NCBI GenBank assembly: GCA_027077875.1
Contig: JALWRB010000511.1
Coordinates: 1-34,660 of the forward strand
DNA: 34,660 bases
Reading direction: 5' to 3'
DNA from: Candidatus Heimdallarchaeota archaeon
GTDB taxonomy: Archaea; Asgardarchaeota; Heimdallarchaeia; Heimdallarchaeales; Kariarchaeaceae
Part shown: positions 15,699 to 23,963 of the stretch, in pieces
Numbering within the stretch: position 1 is the first letter of the stretch
Layout: every line of letters starts with the position of its first letter
Made by a program: the position numbers and the translations under genes
The notes under the pieces: generated by a model
Seen by the model: the letters and a program-made list of their open reading frames with translations, nothing else
Database searches by the model: none
Told to the model about the DNA's origin: nothing

Positions 15699-17561
15699 AT
15701 GAAGTCTAAATTCACCTTATTACTACTACTCACCATCATGACAGTGGGGATGCTCCCCACGATCAGTGTGGTAAGTGCAGAAGAGGACGGCGTACCTTCT
15801 GCAAAGTTCGATCGTCTGACCGTAGACGGAGAGACACTTGACACCAATATTGTCAAGGTCAACACCACTGTGAAAATCCAGTACACAGCAGACCGACTTG
15901 AAGTCGATGGAGTGATACTGCTCGGTGTGGGTAACAATCTCACAGAAAATGTGGAGGACGCGGTGGCAGCGAACTTCTCCCTCGTCGAGGACAATGCACA
16001 AGGTCCTACCAAATTCTTCTCTATTGAGGTTAATGTCACCGAGTTCATGAAATTCTACGCGTATTCATGGAAGGATAATTACACCAATGGTACCCCAGAA
16101 GAATTTAACAGCATTGATGAGGATCTTGAGGGAAGGGCATACCACCACATCTGGATAGAGGGTGAGGAGAGCTATCCCACCTTTGAGGATGTGATAGGCG
16201 CAGAGAAGCAAGATCCGGCAGAGGATTACATCGCTCCTCTTGGTACCAGTATCTCCATCAGGTACACTGTCAGCAATCCAAACAACGAGAGCTCAGACAG
16301 GATTGCCACCCTCTCTATCTCCGACAACCAGACGAATGTGCTAAACCGATCGAGGTCTACCTTCATCAACATGACATGGGTGGATTACGACAATGTATCG
16401 AAGGTTCACACATTCGAATACAACATGACCGTTACCAAGCGAGTAGTATTCTTCACCGCCTTCAACTCCAAGGGATTCGAGAGGACTTCACCTCAAGCAA
16501 GTAAGGTCCACCGGATCTCAACAGAATTCTCCTTCTCCGCGGACTACGAGTCGTTTGATGCGAATAAGTTCTCAGATATAGACAATATCTACACTAATGT
16601 CACCGCGATCAACAAGACGAAAGATGACAAGTTCTTCATGCGGTACAGAATTGCCAACGATACCGATGACATCACTGAGGCCAATTGGACCGATGTCGAG
16701 TTATTCAATATCACCACACCTACGATATACAACTCGTCGATCTCCAATGATACAGTGACGATCTATGCCTTCGACCTGAACATGACCCTGAACTACAGCA
16801 AGCAGATTGAGCTTCAGGTCTATGTGAAGTACTTCAACTATACCGAGTACCGACCTTCTGCTGTCTTTGATGTCTATGACTCACGCCCCGATGTCGAGAT
16901 ATTTGGGGAAGACTTCAGGTACTCTAATAAGAAATCCATCGTCATTGAATTCTCTGCGAAGGTGACGAAAGGAGACTTGGACACCGTGGAGCTAACTTCT
17001 GTGCTTAATGGTTCCAGCTTGGAGGACACATACAACGTCAAAAACAAGGATGGACTCGAAACAAAAGCCAATGAGACCGTCAGTCTGAGTGTTGAGGGTG
17101 TCTATATCATCACTTTGAACGCCACCTCGACTTTCAACCGATCAAGAGTTATTGAGATCTCTGTTCACGCTGATTTCACTATTCCAACTGGATCCATATC
17201 TCTTAAGGGAAATGCTTCTGAGAGTAATTCTGGTCTAGTTGAGCTGGTCTTTACTTACGGTGATAATGCACTGAATGACTCTGGTGTTGACAAGGTTTAC
17301 CTCGACTGGGGTAATGGGCTTGTTGAGGACGTTACAGGCAAAAACTCTTCTGTGTATGAGTACACAAGGGGTGGTGAGTATCAAGTGGTGCTTACTGTTT
17401 GGGACAAGGCAGGGAACAACAACACCTTTGCACTCACAGTGGTCGTCCCCGAACTTGTAGACAACCAGAACACGAGTACTCAAAATGCACCGTTCTCCTT
17501 ATTTGGTGCACTTTTCGGAATCGGTGTACTGGTATTCCTCAAGCGAAAATCTAGATTTTAG
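15699..17561 (+). CDS. Secreted, membrane-anchored surface protein with dense N-glycosylation sequons
   Basis: A signal peptide is clear (MKSKFTLLLLLTIMTVGML, cleavage probably after VSA near residue 27). The C-terminus has a single hydrophobic segment (FSLFGALFGIGVLVF) followed by basic KRKSRF, which would anchor it with the body outside the cell. The body is rich in Thr, Ser, Asn, Asp and Val with repeated beta-strand patterns, probably Ig-like or PKD-like domains; the last one (residues about 495-590) contains YLDWGNG and GGEYQVVLTVWDKAGN, typical PKD wording. I count about thirty N-x-S/T sequons, far more than chance. An S-layer or adhesion role is likely but not proved. It is followed by a secreted protease 57 bases downstream. 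Confidence 0.8.
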   Translation: MKSKFTLLLLLTIMTVGMLPTISVVSAEEDGVPSAKFDRLTVDGETLDTNIVKVNTTVKIQYTADRLEVDGVILLGVGNNLTENVEDAVAANFSLVEDNAQGPTKFFSIEVNVTEFMKFYAYSWKDNYTNGTPEEFNSIDEDLEGRAYHHIWIEGEESYPTFEDVIGAEKQDPAEDYIAPLGTSISIRYTVSNPNNESSDRIATLSISDNQTNVLNRSRSTFINMTWVDYDNVSKVHTFEYNMTVTKRVVFFTAFNSKGFERTSPQASKVHRISTEFSFSADYESFDANKFSDIDNIYTNVTAINKTKDDKFFMRYRIANDTDDITEANWTDVELFNITTPTIYNSSISNDTVTIYAFDLNMTLNYSKQIELQVYVKYFNYTEYRPSAVFDVYDSRPDVEIFGEDFRYSNKKSIVIEFSAKVTKGDLDTVELTSVLNGSSLEDTYNVKNKDGLETKANETVSLSVEGVYIITLNATSTFNRSRVIEISVHADFTIPTGSISLKGNASESNSGLVELVFTYGDNALNDSGVDKVYLDWGNGLVEDVTGKNSSVYEYTRGGEYQVVLTVWDKAGNNNTFALTVVVPELVDNQNTSTQNAPFSLFGALFGIGVLVFLKRKSRF

Positions 17562-17588
17562 AGTATTCACCTTCGTCTATTAATAACC

Positions 17589-17601
17589 ATTATAACAAAA
17601 G
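17589..17601 (+). promoter_or_regulatory. TATA-like box of the subtilisin-like protease gene
   Basis: The sequence attataacaaaag is centred about 25 bases before the GTG at 17619, giving the protease its own leaderless transcript. Confidence 0.45.
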
Positions 17602-17618
17602 ATATTCCTAAGTAGTAT

Positions 17619-20600
17619 GTGATTGACCGAAGGCTTCTCTTCACACATATTATTTTACTGCTCCTAATCACCTCTGTCTCTTCAGAGAAAGTGACACCAA
17701 TCGGATCGGAAAATAGTATCAAGACTGATTTCAATCTTGATAAGATATCCGATTTCTCGACACTCCTAATAAACAGAGCTGAGGTTGTGGATGAAGTGAT
17801 TGTTATGCTGAATCCTGGATACCCCTCCAAGATCCTAGACAGCTTTGCTCAACTGGGATTCCCGCTAGTCAAGGAATGGCGAAACTTCAACACGATCTCG
17901 GTACGGGGAAACTTCGCCAAGATTGATCGTCTTCTTGACTCTCCATGGGTGAAATTAGTCGAGGAAGTTCAGGAGCTTAAACCACATATGATGTACTCGA
18001 GCTCACAGATGAACGCCCGTGGCAAACTCTGGGATCTCGGATTAACGGGGAAGGGAGAGACTGTCGCTGTGATGGACACAGGTGTAGATGACTCACACCC
18101 GTTCCTTAAGGATAAGATAATTGCGTGGAACGACTTCGTCGGGAAGTCAGTATCTGTCTCGGGGGACAATTATGCCACACCGACTGACAAATTTGGGCAT
18201 GGGACTCATGTCGCGAGTATCATTGCTGGAGACGGCTCTTCCCTTCAGTCTAGGAAAGTAAGCTTCTTTGGGACATTCCCCGACTCAGGCTTCATCGGAC
18301 TAGCCGGCGAGACTCCAAGGCTCTCCTCAACTACTAGTATCGAACTTGGCGTTGACTGGGGTGCAAAAGGAGAGGATGTATCTTCTCAAACCAAGGTCAC
18401 ATTCTACATCACTACCATTCAAGATCCGGGTACTTTGGTCGCGTCTAAATCAACCGACACAAGTGGTTTGGACTCTGTCACCATTACTCTCGGATCTGGA
18501 AAGTACTTAGTATGGGTTGGTGGAGGAAACCCAGGTGCCAACTATGACATGTGGATCAACGGACCCAACGACTCGGGACTCCCATCATCTACTGATGACT
18601 ACAGCCCGTACAACGGCATCGCACCTGAAGCTAACATCGTGGGTGTCAAGGTCCTCGATGACGAGGGAACGGGAGACACGAATTCCTTCCTTGATGGATT
18701 CGACTGGATTCTGACCAAGAAGGACGAACTGAACATCACAGTGGTCAACATGAGCTTTGGGACTGACCAGATTGTGGCATCCCTCGATAACGCTGTAAAC
18801 AACCTCGCCCAGCAGGGGATTGTCCCGGTTGTTTCGGCGGGTAATGATGGGCCCACTACCGCACGAGTGGGATCCCCTGGGTCAGCGCAGTTGGCAATCA
18901 CCGTAGGCGCTGTCAACAAGTTCAATGAAATTGCGTATTACTCCTCCAAGGGTAGCAGTGACAACCCGACAATTAAGCCGGACATAGTTGCACCGGGTGG
19001 CTCTCCTCTCGTCAGCTCTCTTGGTGATCAGACCGGGTACACTGATGGCTATGGTGTGATCTACGCAGCAGACACCAACGACCGAAACCTGCAGGCACAG
19101 GACAATGACCTCGTTGGGTATTTCGGGACGAGCATGTCTGCTCCCCACATCTCTGGTCTAGCAGTTATTCTCGTGCAAAAGATGAAGCAATTAGGGTTAT
19201 GGACACCTGACCAAACAGGAGTAGGGACGGTCAAGACCGCAATTCTAAGCACTGGTTTTGAGGTTGCCAACATCGGAAATGGAGGTGGCGAGAGCTTCAG
19301 TGGTGGTGCAGATCCCAGCCCTACCATCGAGAGAACTGGTAAGGACTCCTATGAGGGTTGGGGAATGGTCAATGCCTATGCCGCGGTCTCCTTTTTTGAC
19401 AACTACGCACCTATCAACAGCCCATTCAACCTAACCCTTGACCTGGACGATCCTTTTGTACCCAGCAGTTACGCCTTCAGACTCCACGGGGGAAACGGGA
19501 GAAGCTATACCATCACGATGGATGTACCGGCTGGAATTGACGCTGATCTCGTGGTGTTCAAGTCCACGCCTTCCACGATCGGTGATCCTCTGGTCTTTGC
19601 GAGCTCGACCAATGTGGGAACCAACTCTGATGAGTCTCTTACCATGGATCTTACAATCGACGACGACCTCGTGCTCGTGGTCAAAGCTGTCAGTGGTACC
19701 GCACTGAAGAATGTCACTGTTGAAGTTCAGAGCGACTTCACACCTAGTATGACTATTAACAGCCCATCGACCGGAGATTTCCTGAAAGCTGACGAGGTCC
19801 TTCTAGACTTCGACAGTACAACATCCTATGGTAGATTGTACATGAATGGAACCTACATTGGTGAATACCAGACCGGAGCAGTAGTAGATACCGGTGTTGG
19901 TGATGGATACTACAATCTCACCATTGCAGAGGTCAATGACCTCAGCGGAACATTGGCAGCTCAGACCGTGTGGGTCGATGTGGATTCCCAACCACCAGTG
20001 ATTAATTCGACCAATCTGCTCTCTGTCGTCTTCAACGAGACAATTATAATCGACTACGAGGTCTCTGATAACTACGGTGTAGATGCAGTAAACTTCCTCG
20101 TTGATGGGGAGGTAGCAATGAGCTCCTCTAATCTCACCGGTTCGTTTGTCTTTGATACGCAGGGTCTTCCCTTCGGTGATATCACAATAGCATTGGAGGT
20201 CATAGACACAGTTGGGTACACAACTATTCTGGAGCGGGATATCTTCCTCAACCACTCGATTTATCTCGAGATGAAGCAGGATATGGTTCTCGAAGGTTCA
20301 GATACAGTCTCCTTTACCTGGGGTGCTGGAGCTTTGAGCCCAGACAGTTATGCAGTATATCTTAACGGTACACTTCTGGACTCTACCAGCTCATGGGATG
20401 GCTCATCCCTCCCCATTGTCTTCGACACCGATCCGTCGATCTCCTTCCCTGTTTACAATGTCACTGCTCAGGTATTTGATACGAAGGGGAAGAACATTAC
20501 CCAGACTATATTTGTGAGCTTTATAGACACAACCTCTCCAGTACTGGATGTCGTCTTCCCCGACAGCGAATACGACCTTACAGAGGGAGCACCCGAGGTC

Positions 20601-21188
20601 AAGGTTTCTATCTGGGACTTCGACCTTTCCTCCTACTCCCTCGAGGCTACTCCATTCGCGGATATCACTTTGATCTCTACGGAAACTGATGGACGGACTG
20701 TCACACTTGTATACAGGATCGACAATACTCAGATAGGCGACAAGTTGGACCTGGTCATGTCTGCAAGCGATAGCAGCTACCAAGAATCGATGTTAACCAG
20801 TAGGCTGGAGGTAGATGATCTCACGAAACCTATCATCACAAGTGTTGCTCCTGTGAGCACTGTGGAAGGTGTTAGTACCATAATAACATGGAAGTACACC
20901 GAGTTGTTCCCAGAATCGCTGACCCTGAAGGACGACAACGGTACTCTCCTCGCTTCTGAAAACAATCCCCTGCCTTCCAGTACGTTTGAATACGACCTTA
21001 AGGACCTAAGTGCTGGGAATTACAAGCTCAAGTTTACCGTAACGGATCTTGGAGGAAATTCTTTCTCTTCGTCTGTACGTGTCGAAATCTCCGAGGCTTC
21101 GGGATCAGGCTCCACCAACGACTCATTCCTCCCGGTGATAGTTTTGCCGATGATTGTGGCACTTGTTGTCTTGAGAAGACGGACTTAA
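17619..21188 (+). CDS. Large secreted, membrane-anchored subtilisin-like serine protease (S8 family)
   Basis: 1189 residues. The signal peptide is at 1-22 (RRLLFTHIILLLLITSVSS), followed by an I9-like propeptide (EVVDEVIVMLNPGYPSKILD). The catalytic set is complete: Asp153 (AVMDTGVDDSHP), His194 (GHGTHVASIIAG), oxyanion Asn409 (SAGNDGPT) and Ser505 (GTSMSAPH). Between the His and Asn lies an insertion of about 90 residues (about 225-315) that reads as a beta-rich domain. After the protease domain come several beta-sandwich-like repeats to about residue 1160, then a hydrophobic C-terminal segment (FLPVIVLPMIVALVVL) ending in RRRT. It probably acts on proteins outside the cell while tethered to the membrane. 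The start is a GTG. Its stop codon overlaps that of the GT22 gene by four bases. Confidence 0.93.
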   Translation: MIDRRLLFTHIILLLLITSVSSEKVTPIGSENSIKTDFNLDKISDFSTLLINRAEVVDEVIVMLNPGYPSKILDSFAQLGFPLVKEWRNFNTISVRGNFAKIDRLLDSPWVKLVEEVQELKPHMMYSSSQMNARGKLWDLGLTGKGETVAVMDTGVDDSHPFLKDKIIAWNDFVGKSVSVSGDNYATPTDKFGHGTHVASIIAGDGSSLQSRKVSFFGTFPDSGFIGLAGETPRLSSTTSIELGVDWGAKGEDVSSQTKVTFYITTIQDPGTLVASKSTDTSGLDSVTITLGSGKYLVWVGGGNPGANYDMWINGPNDSGLPSSTDDYSPYNGIAPEANIVGVKVLDDEGTGDTNSFLDGFDWILTKKDELNITVVNMSFGTDQIVASLDNAVNNLAQQGIVPVVSAGNDGPTTARVGSPGSAQLAITVGAVNKFNEIAYYSSKGSSDNPTIKPDIVAPGGSPLVSSLGDQTGYTDGYGVIYAADTNDRNLQAQDNDLVGYFGTSMSAPHISGLAVILVQKMKQLGLWTPDQTGVGTVKTAILSTGFEVANIGNGGGESFSGGADPSPTIERTGKDSYEGWGMVNAYAAVSFFDNYAPINSPFNLTLDLDDPFVPSSYAFRLHGGNGRSYTITMDVPAGIDADLVVFKSTPSTIGDPLVFASSTNVGTNSDESLTMDLTIDDDLVLVVKAVSGTALKNVTVEVQSDFTPSMTINSPSTGDFLKADEVLLDFDSTTSYGRLYMNGTYIGEYQTGAVVDTGVGDGYYNLTIAEVNDLSGTLAAQTVWVDVDSQPPVINSTNLLSVVFNETIIIDYEVSDNYGVDAVNFLVDGEVAMSSSNLTGSFVFDTQGLPFGDITIALEVIDTVGYTTILERDIFLNHSIYLEMKQDMVLEGSDTVSFTWGAGALSPDSYAVYLNGTLLDSTSSWDGSSLPIVFDTDPSISFPVYNVTAQVFDTKGKNITQTIFVSFIDTTSPVLDVVFPDSEYDLTEGAPEVKVSIWDFDLSSYSLEATPFADITLISTETDGRTVTLVYRIDNTQIGDKLDLVMSASDSSYQESMLTSRLEVDDLTKPIITSVAPVSTVEGVSTIITWKYTELFPESLTLKDDNGTLLASENNPLPSSTFEYDLKDLSAGNYKLKFTVTDLGGNSFSSSVRVEISEASGSGSTNDSFLPVIVLPMIVALVVLRRRT

Positions 21189-22918
21189 TATCTGACCCAG
21201 ACTTCTGAGCTTCCATCAACTACATTTGCAATAACCCAACCATTCTCTCTCATAAGATTAAAGAGACCGCTATTTTTACCGTATGTGAACTTGGGTACCA
21301 GCGCGTAGTTATAGGCTGAAGATTTAAATGCATTTTGCAAGTAAAGAGTCTCCTCCACGTTTCCGATGAATACCATGGAGACATTCTGATGGAGGTAGGT
21401 ATATCCTCCTGAATAGAACCAGTTGACGAGTACGATGACCCCTCGAACATCATCCTGCTGTCCTATCCAACGAAGAGCATTGTTAGTGTCTCCATATTGT
21501 TCATAGGGTTCTAGTATCCGCTCATTGGCGGTTATCATCGGAATGCTGATGAAGATCATAAGTGACACTGCCATGATCTTCACGTACAGGGGAGTAATGC
21601 CAATCTTCGAGATCGACACTGTTGACTTCCTGTATTCACGGAATGTGAAGAACAGGTCTAGGGCTTCAATCCCCAAATAGAACGAGAATGCCATGAACAG
21701 ACGGTAAAGGATGAGGACGTTGATGATAAACCTTGTCTCCTTGTGAGAGGTTGCATAGAAGTTGATCCCATTCTCAAAAGGCCACTCGTAGATAATCCAA
21801 GTAAAGAAGAGTACTGATGACAATCTGAGAAATTCCATTGCACTATCTACCATCTTCTCACGTCTGGAGATGATCATGGGGTCAATGCTCTCTCTGTAGT
21901 ACCACTCGACGATGAAAACGGCCATAAGGATGATTGAGGAAAGGAAGATCCAGATCCAAGACCCGTCCATACTAATTGTCGTGAGGTAATAATATCCAAA
22001 AACCGATACCCCGAAATTTCTAGACCCCTGCTCGATGAAGTTGAAGCCGAACCAGTTGTACGGGACCTGCCAGAGGTCAGTCAGCGAACTACTATTGTAG
22101 AGTCTGTAGTCCACCAGCATTCCAAATATCCAACCGATTGCTCCCTGAATAAGGAAATTATTGTAGGATTTTGGCCTGTTAATTCTGAACTGCCCCTTGT
22201 CCAGTGAAATCAGTTCTGCAATTGAGACCCCGGTAATTATTATCAGTAAATCCATCCTGATGTACGTCACTACACCTAATCCGAATACCAGAGTTATTCT
22301 CTCCCAGAGTTTAATTCTTCGAGAACTACTTTTTCCCCGATTACTCCGATGAATCTGTACCGCTTTTGCTAGAGCAAAAAAGAGAAGAGGTAGGAGTAGG
22401 GTGTTCGTAGTCAACCTTGAGGTGGCATATGCAATATGTGGGGTCACCGAAAGGAATACTGCCCCCACATCTCCGACCTTTTTGTTCCCCGAGTACACTG
22501 TTAGAAAGTACCGTGCACTCAAGATCATGAGGACGGAGGAGATGACCCCTATGAAGTATAACGAGGGGAGGATCTGCGTATGATAGTCAAAACCCATCCT
22601 GCTCATGAGGTACATGGGTATGGCAAAAATCAGGGGGAATAGCCACGACCGCGCCCGTCCGTAATAGTCACTCCCTGGAACCGATGAACGGAATTCAGGT
22701 GGAAGGTAGGCATACCCAAATACCAGTTGATGAGCGGGCTCTAATGACTGGAAGATCTCGTCTGGATGATAGATGTTCGTGTAGTACGTGAAATTTAGTA
22801 TCCTCAGACCTATCCCGTATATGAAAAATATCATAAAGGCGACTCTTGTGGGATTATCATAAGCGTAATCTGCGATTCCCAATAGATGGCCGAATACATT
22901 CCTTGATGATTTTTTCAC
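21185..22918 (-). CDS. GT22-family mannosyltransferase (Alg9/PIG-B-like)
   Basis: A polytopic enzyme of the GT-C fold that transfers a sugar, in eukaryotes mannose, from a dolichol-phosphate donor to a lipid-linked glycan. About 577 residues with some ten to twelve membrane segments. The hallmark is HPDEIFQSLEPAHQLVFGY in the first loop (HPDE at about residues 51-54), with RARSWLFP following, matching the HPDE...QSLE.AH and RS-x-L-x-P pattern of Alg9, Alg12, SMP3 and PIG-B. The start listed is a GTG at 22918, about 26 bases after a TATA-like gcttaataatc; the ATG at 22927 and GTG at 22930 are alternatives. Its neighbours are sequon-rich secreted proteins, suggesting N-glycan or glycolipid synthesis. 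Donor and acceptor are inferred. Confidence 0.85.
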   Translation of the reverse strand: MKKSSRNVFGHLLGIADYAYDNPTRVAFMIFFIYGIGLRILNFTYYTNIYHPDEIFQSLEPAHQLVFGYAYLPPEFRSSVPGSDYYGRARSWLFPLIFAIPMYLMSRMGFDYHTQILPSLYFIGVISSVLMILSARYFLTVYSGNKKVGDVGAVFLSVTPHIAYATSRLTTNTLLLPLLFFALAKAVQIHRSNRGKSSSRRIKLWERITLVFGLGVVTYIRMDLLIIITGVSIAELISLDKGQFRINRPKSYNNFLIQGAIGWIFGMLVDYRLYNSSSLTDLWQVPYNWFGFNFIEQGSRNFGVSVFGYYYLTTISMDGSWIWIFLSSIILMAVFIVEWYYRESIDPMIISRREKMVDSAMEFLRLSSVLFFTWIIYEWPFENGINFYATSHKETRFIINVLILYRLFMAFSFYLGIEALDLFFTFREYRKSTVSISKIGITPLYVKIMAVSLMIFISIPMITANERILEPYEQYGDTNNALRWIGQQDDVRGVIVLVNWFYSGGYTYLHQNVSMVFIGNVEETLYLQNAFKSSAYNYALVPKFTYGKNSGLFNLMRENGWVIANVVDGSSEVWVRY

Positions 22919-22983
22919 AATTTTCATCACATGTCAGTGATTATTAAGCTGATCCATTGAAGTTCAGAATTTCCAGAAACTAA

Positions 22984-22994
22984 CCTTTTAATTT
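22984..22994 (+). promoter_or_regulatory. TATA-like box of the DhaL/FakA-like gene
   Basis: The sequence ccttttaattt is centred about 27 bases before the GTG at 23016, supporting a leaderless GTG start. Confidence 0.5.
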
Positions 22995-23015
22995 CCCCAC
23001 ACAGGAAAACACTAT

Positions 23016-23963
23016 GTGACAACCTCTACCCGTACACTACCCCCCTTAGTACTCGTGGACATGTTTGTCGAATCCAAGAAGCAGCTAAGTGAGCACGTGG
23101 AATACCTCAACAAGATCAATGTTTTCCCAGTTGCTGACGGTGACACCGGCATCAACATGCTGATGACAATGGAGAAAGTTGTCTCGTACCTTGAAGATAC
23201 GACTGATACATCTCTCTCCTCGCTGACAAAATCACTCATGGACGGAGCGTTCGAGGGTGCAAAGGGCAATTCGGGCATAATTCTCTCCCAGTTCCTCATC
23301 GGTCTTTGTGAAGAACTTGGGAAGGGAGAAGAAATAGGGTTGGAGTTATTCGCTAAGGGGATGGTCAAGGGTGCAGAGCGAGCGTATGGCGCTGTTCTGA
23401 ACCCCCGTGAGGGGACCATGATCTCTGTAATGAGAGACACCGCTGAGAGTGGGATTACATTTGTGGATAACTGGCACGACTATCTCGATGCGACCTTTAA
23501 TGCAGCTCAGGAATCAATTAGGCGATCCCCTGATCAACTTGCTGTTCTGAAGAAAGCGGGAGTGATGGACTCAGGCGCTATCGGCTTTCTCTACATCTAT
23601 CAAGGTTGGATCAATGTTATGTCAAAGCAGCTGTCTTCCTCCGACATATGGATCCACGATAGCTCCATAGACAAGTCTGAAGGTTCTATTGATGGTATTG
23701 AGTCCTCAGAATCCATCGAGCATCGGTTCTGCACTGAGAGTAGGTTCTCCTCAAAGCTTCCTGAAGAACAGGTCCGATCACTACTCGGGAACTATGGAGA
23801 CTCATTTTTACTTCTCAAGAGTGGGCAGAACGGAAGGGTTCTATTCAAAATCCATATCCACACGAACACTCCCTTCGTGGTTCTCCGGACACTGAAATCC
23901 AATGGTGAGGTACAGTACTTCAAGGTGGATGACATGACGGTTCAGACCCTTAGCTCTCACTAA
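23016..23963 (+). CDS. DhaL (DAK2) domain protein, short FakA/YloV-like
   Basis: The N-terminal two thirds is a DhaL domain, which binds ATP with two magnesium ions. Motifs are NVFPVADGDTGINMLMTM (metal-binding Asp41 and Asp43), GAKGNSGIILSQ, REGTMISVMRDTAE and GVMDSGAIGF. The region from about 245 on (FCTESRFSS...VRSLLGNYGDSFLLL...KIHIHTNTP) matches the middle domain of bacterial fatty acid kinase FakA. FakA is about 550 residues, so the C-terminal domain is missing here: the protein ends at 315. A role in phosphorylating a fatty acid or other small molecule is plausible, but the fatty-acid-binding FakB partner is not in this window. Its 3' end overlaps the 3' end of tiaS by 14 bases. Confidence 0.85.
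   Translation: MTTSTRTLPPLVLVDMFVESKKQLSEHVEYLNKINVFPVADGDTGINMLMTMEKVVSYLEDTTDTSLSSLTKSLMDGAFEGAKGNSGIILSQFLIGLCEELGKGEEIGLELFAKGMVKGAERAYGAVLNPREGTMISVMRDTAESGITFVDNWHDYLDATFNAAQESIRRSPDQLAVLKKAGVMDSGAIGFLYIYQGWINVMSKQLSSSDIWIHDSSIDKSEGSIDGIESSESIEHRFCTESRFSSKLPEEQVRSLLGNYGDSFLLLKSGQNGRVLFKIHIHTNTPFVVLRTLKSNGEVQYFKVDDMTVQTLSSH

Noticed and set aside
19803..20783. Minus-strand ORFs of 150 and 126 codons
   Set aside because: Both lie inside the protease stalk region and have no motif or start signal.
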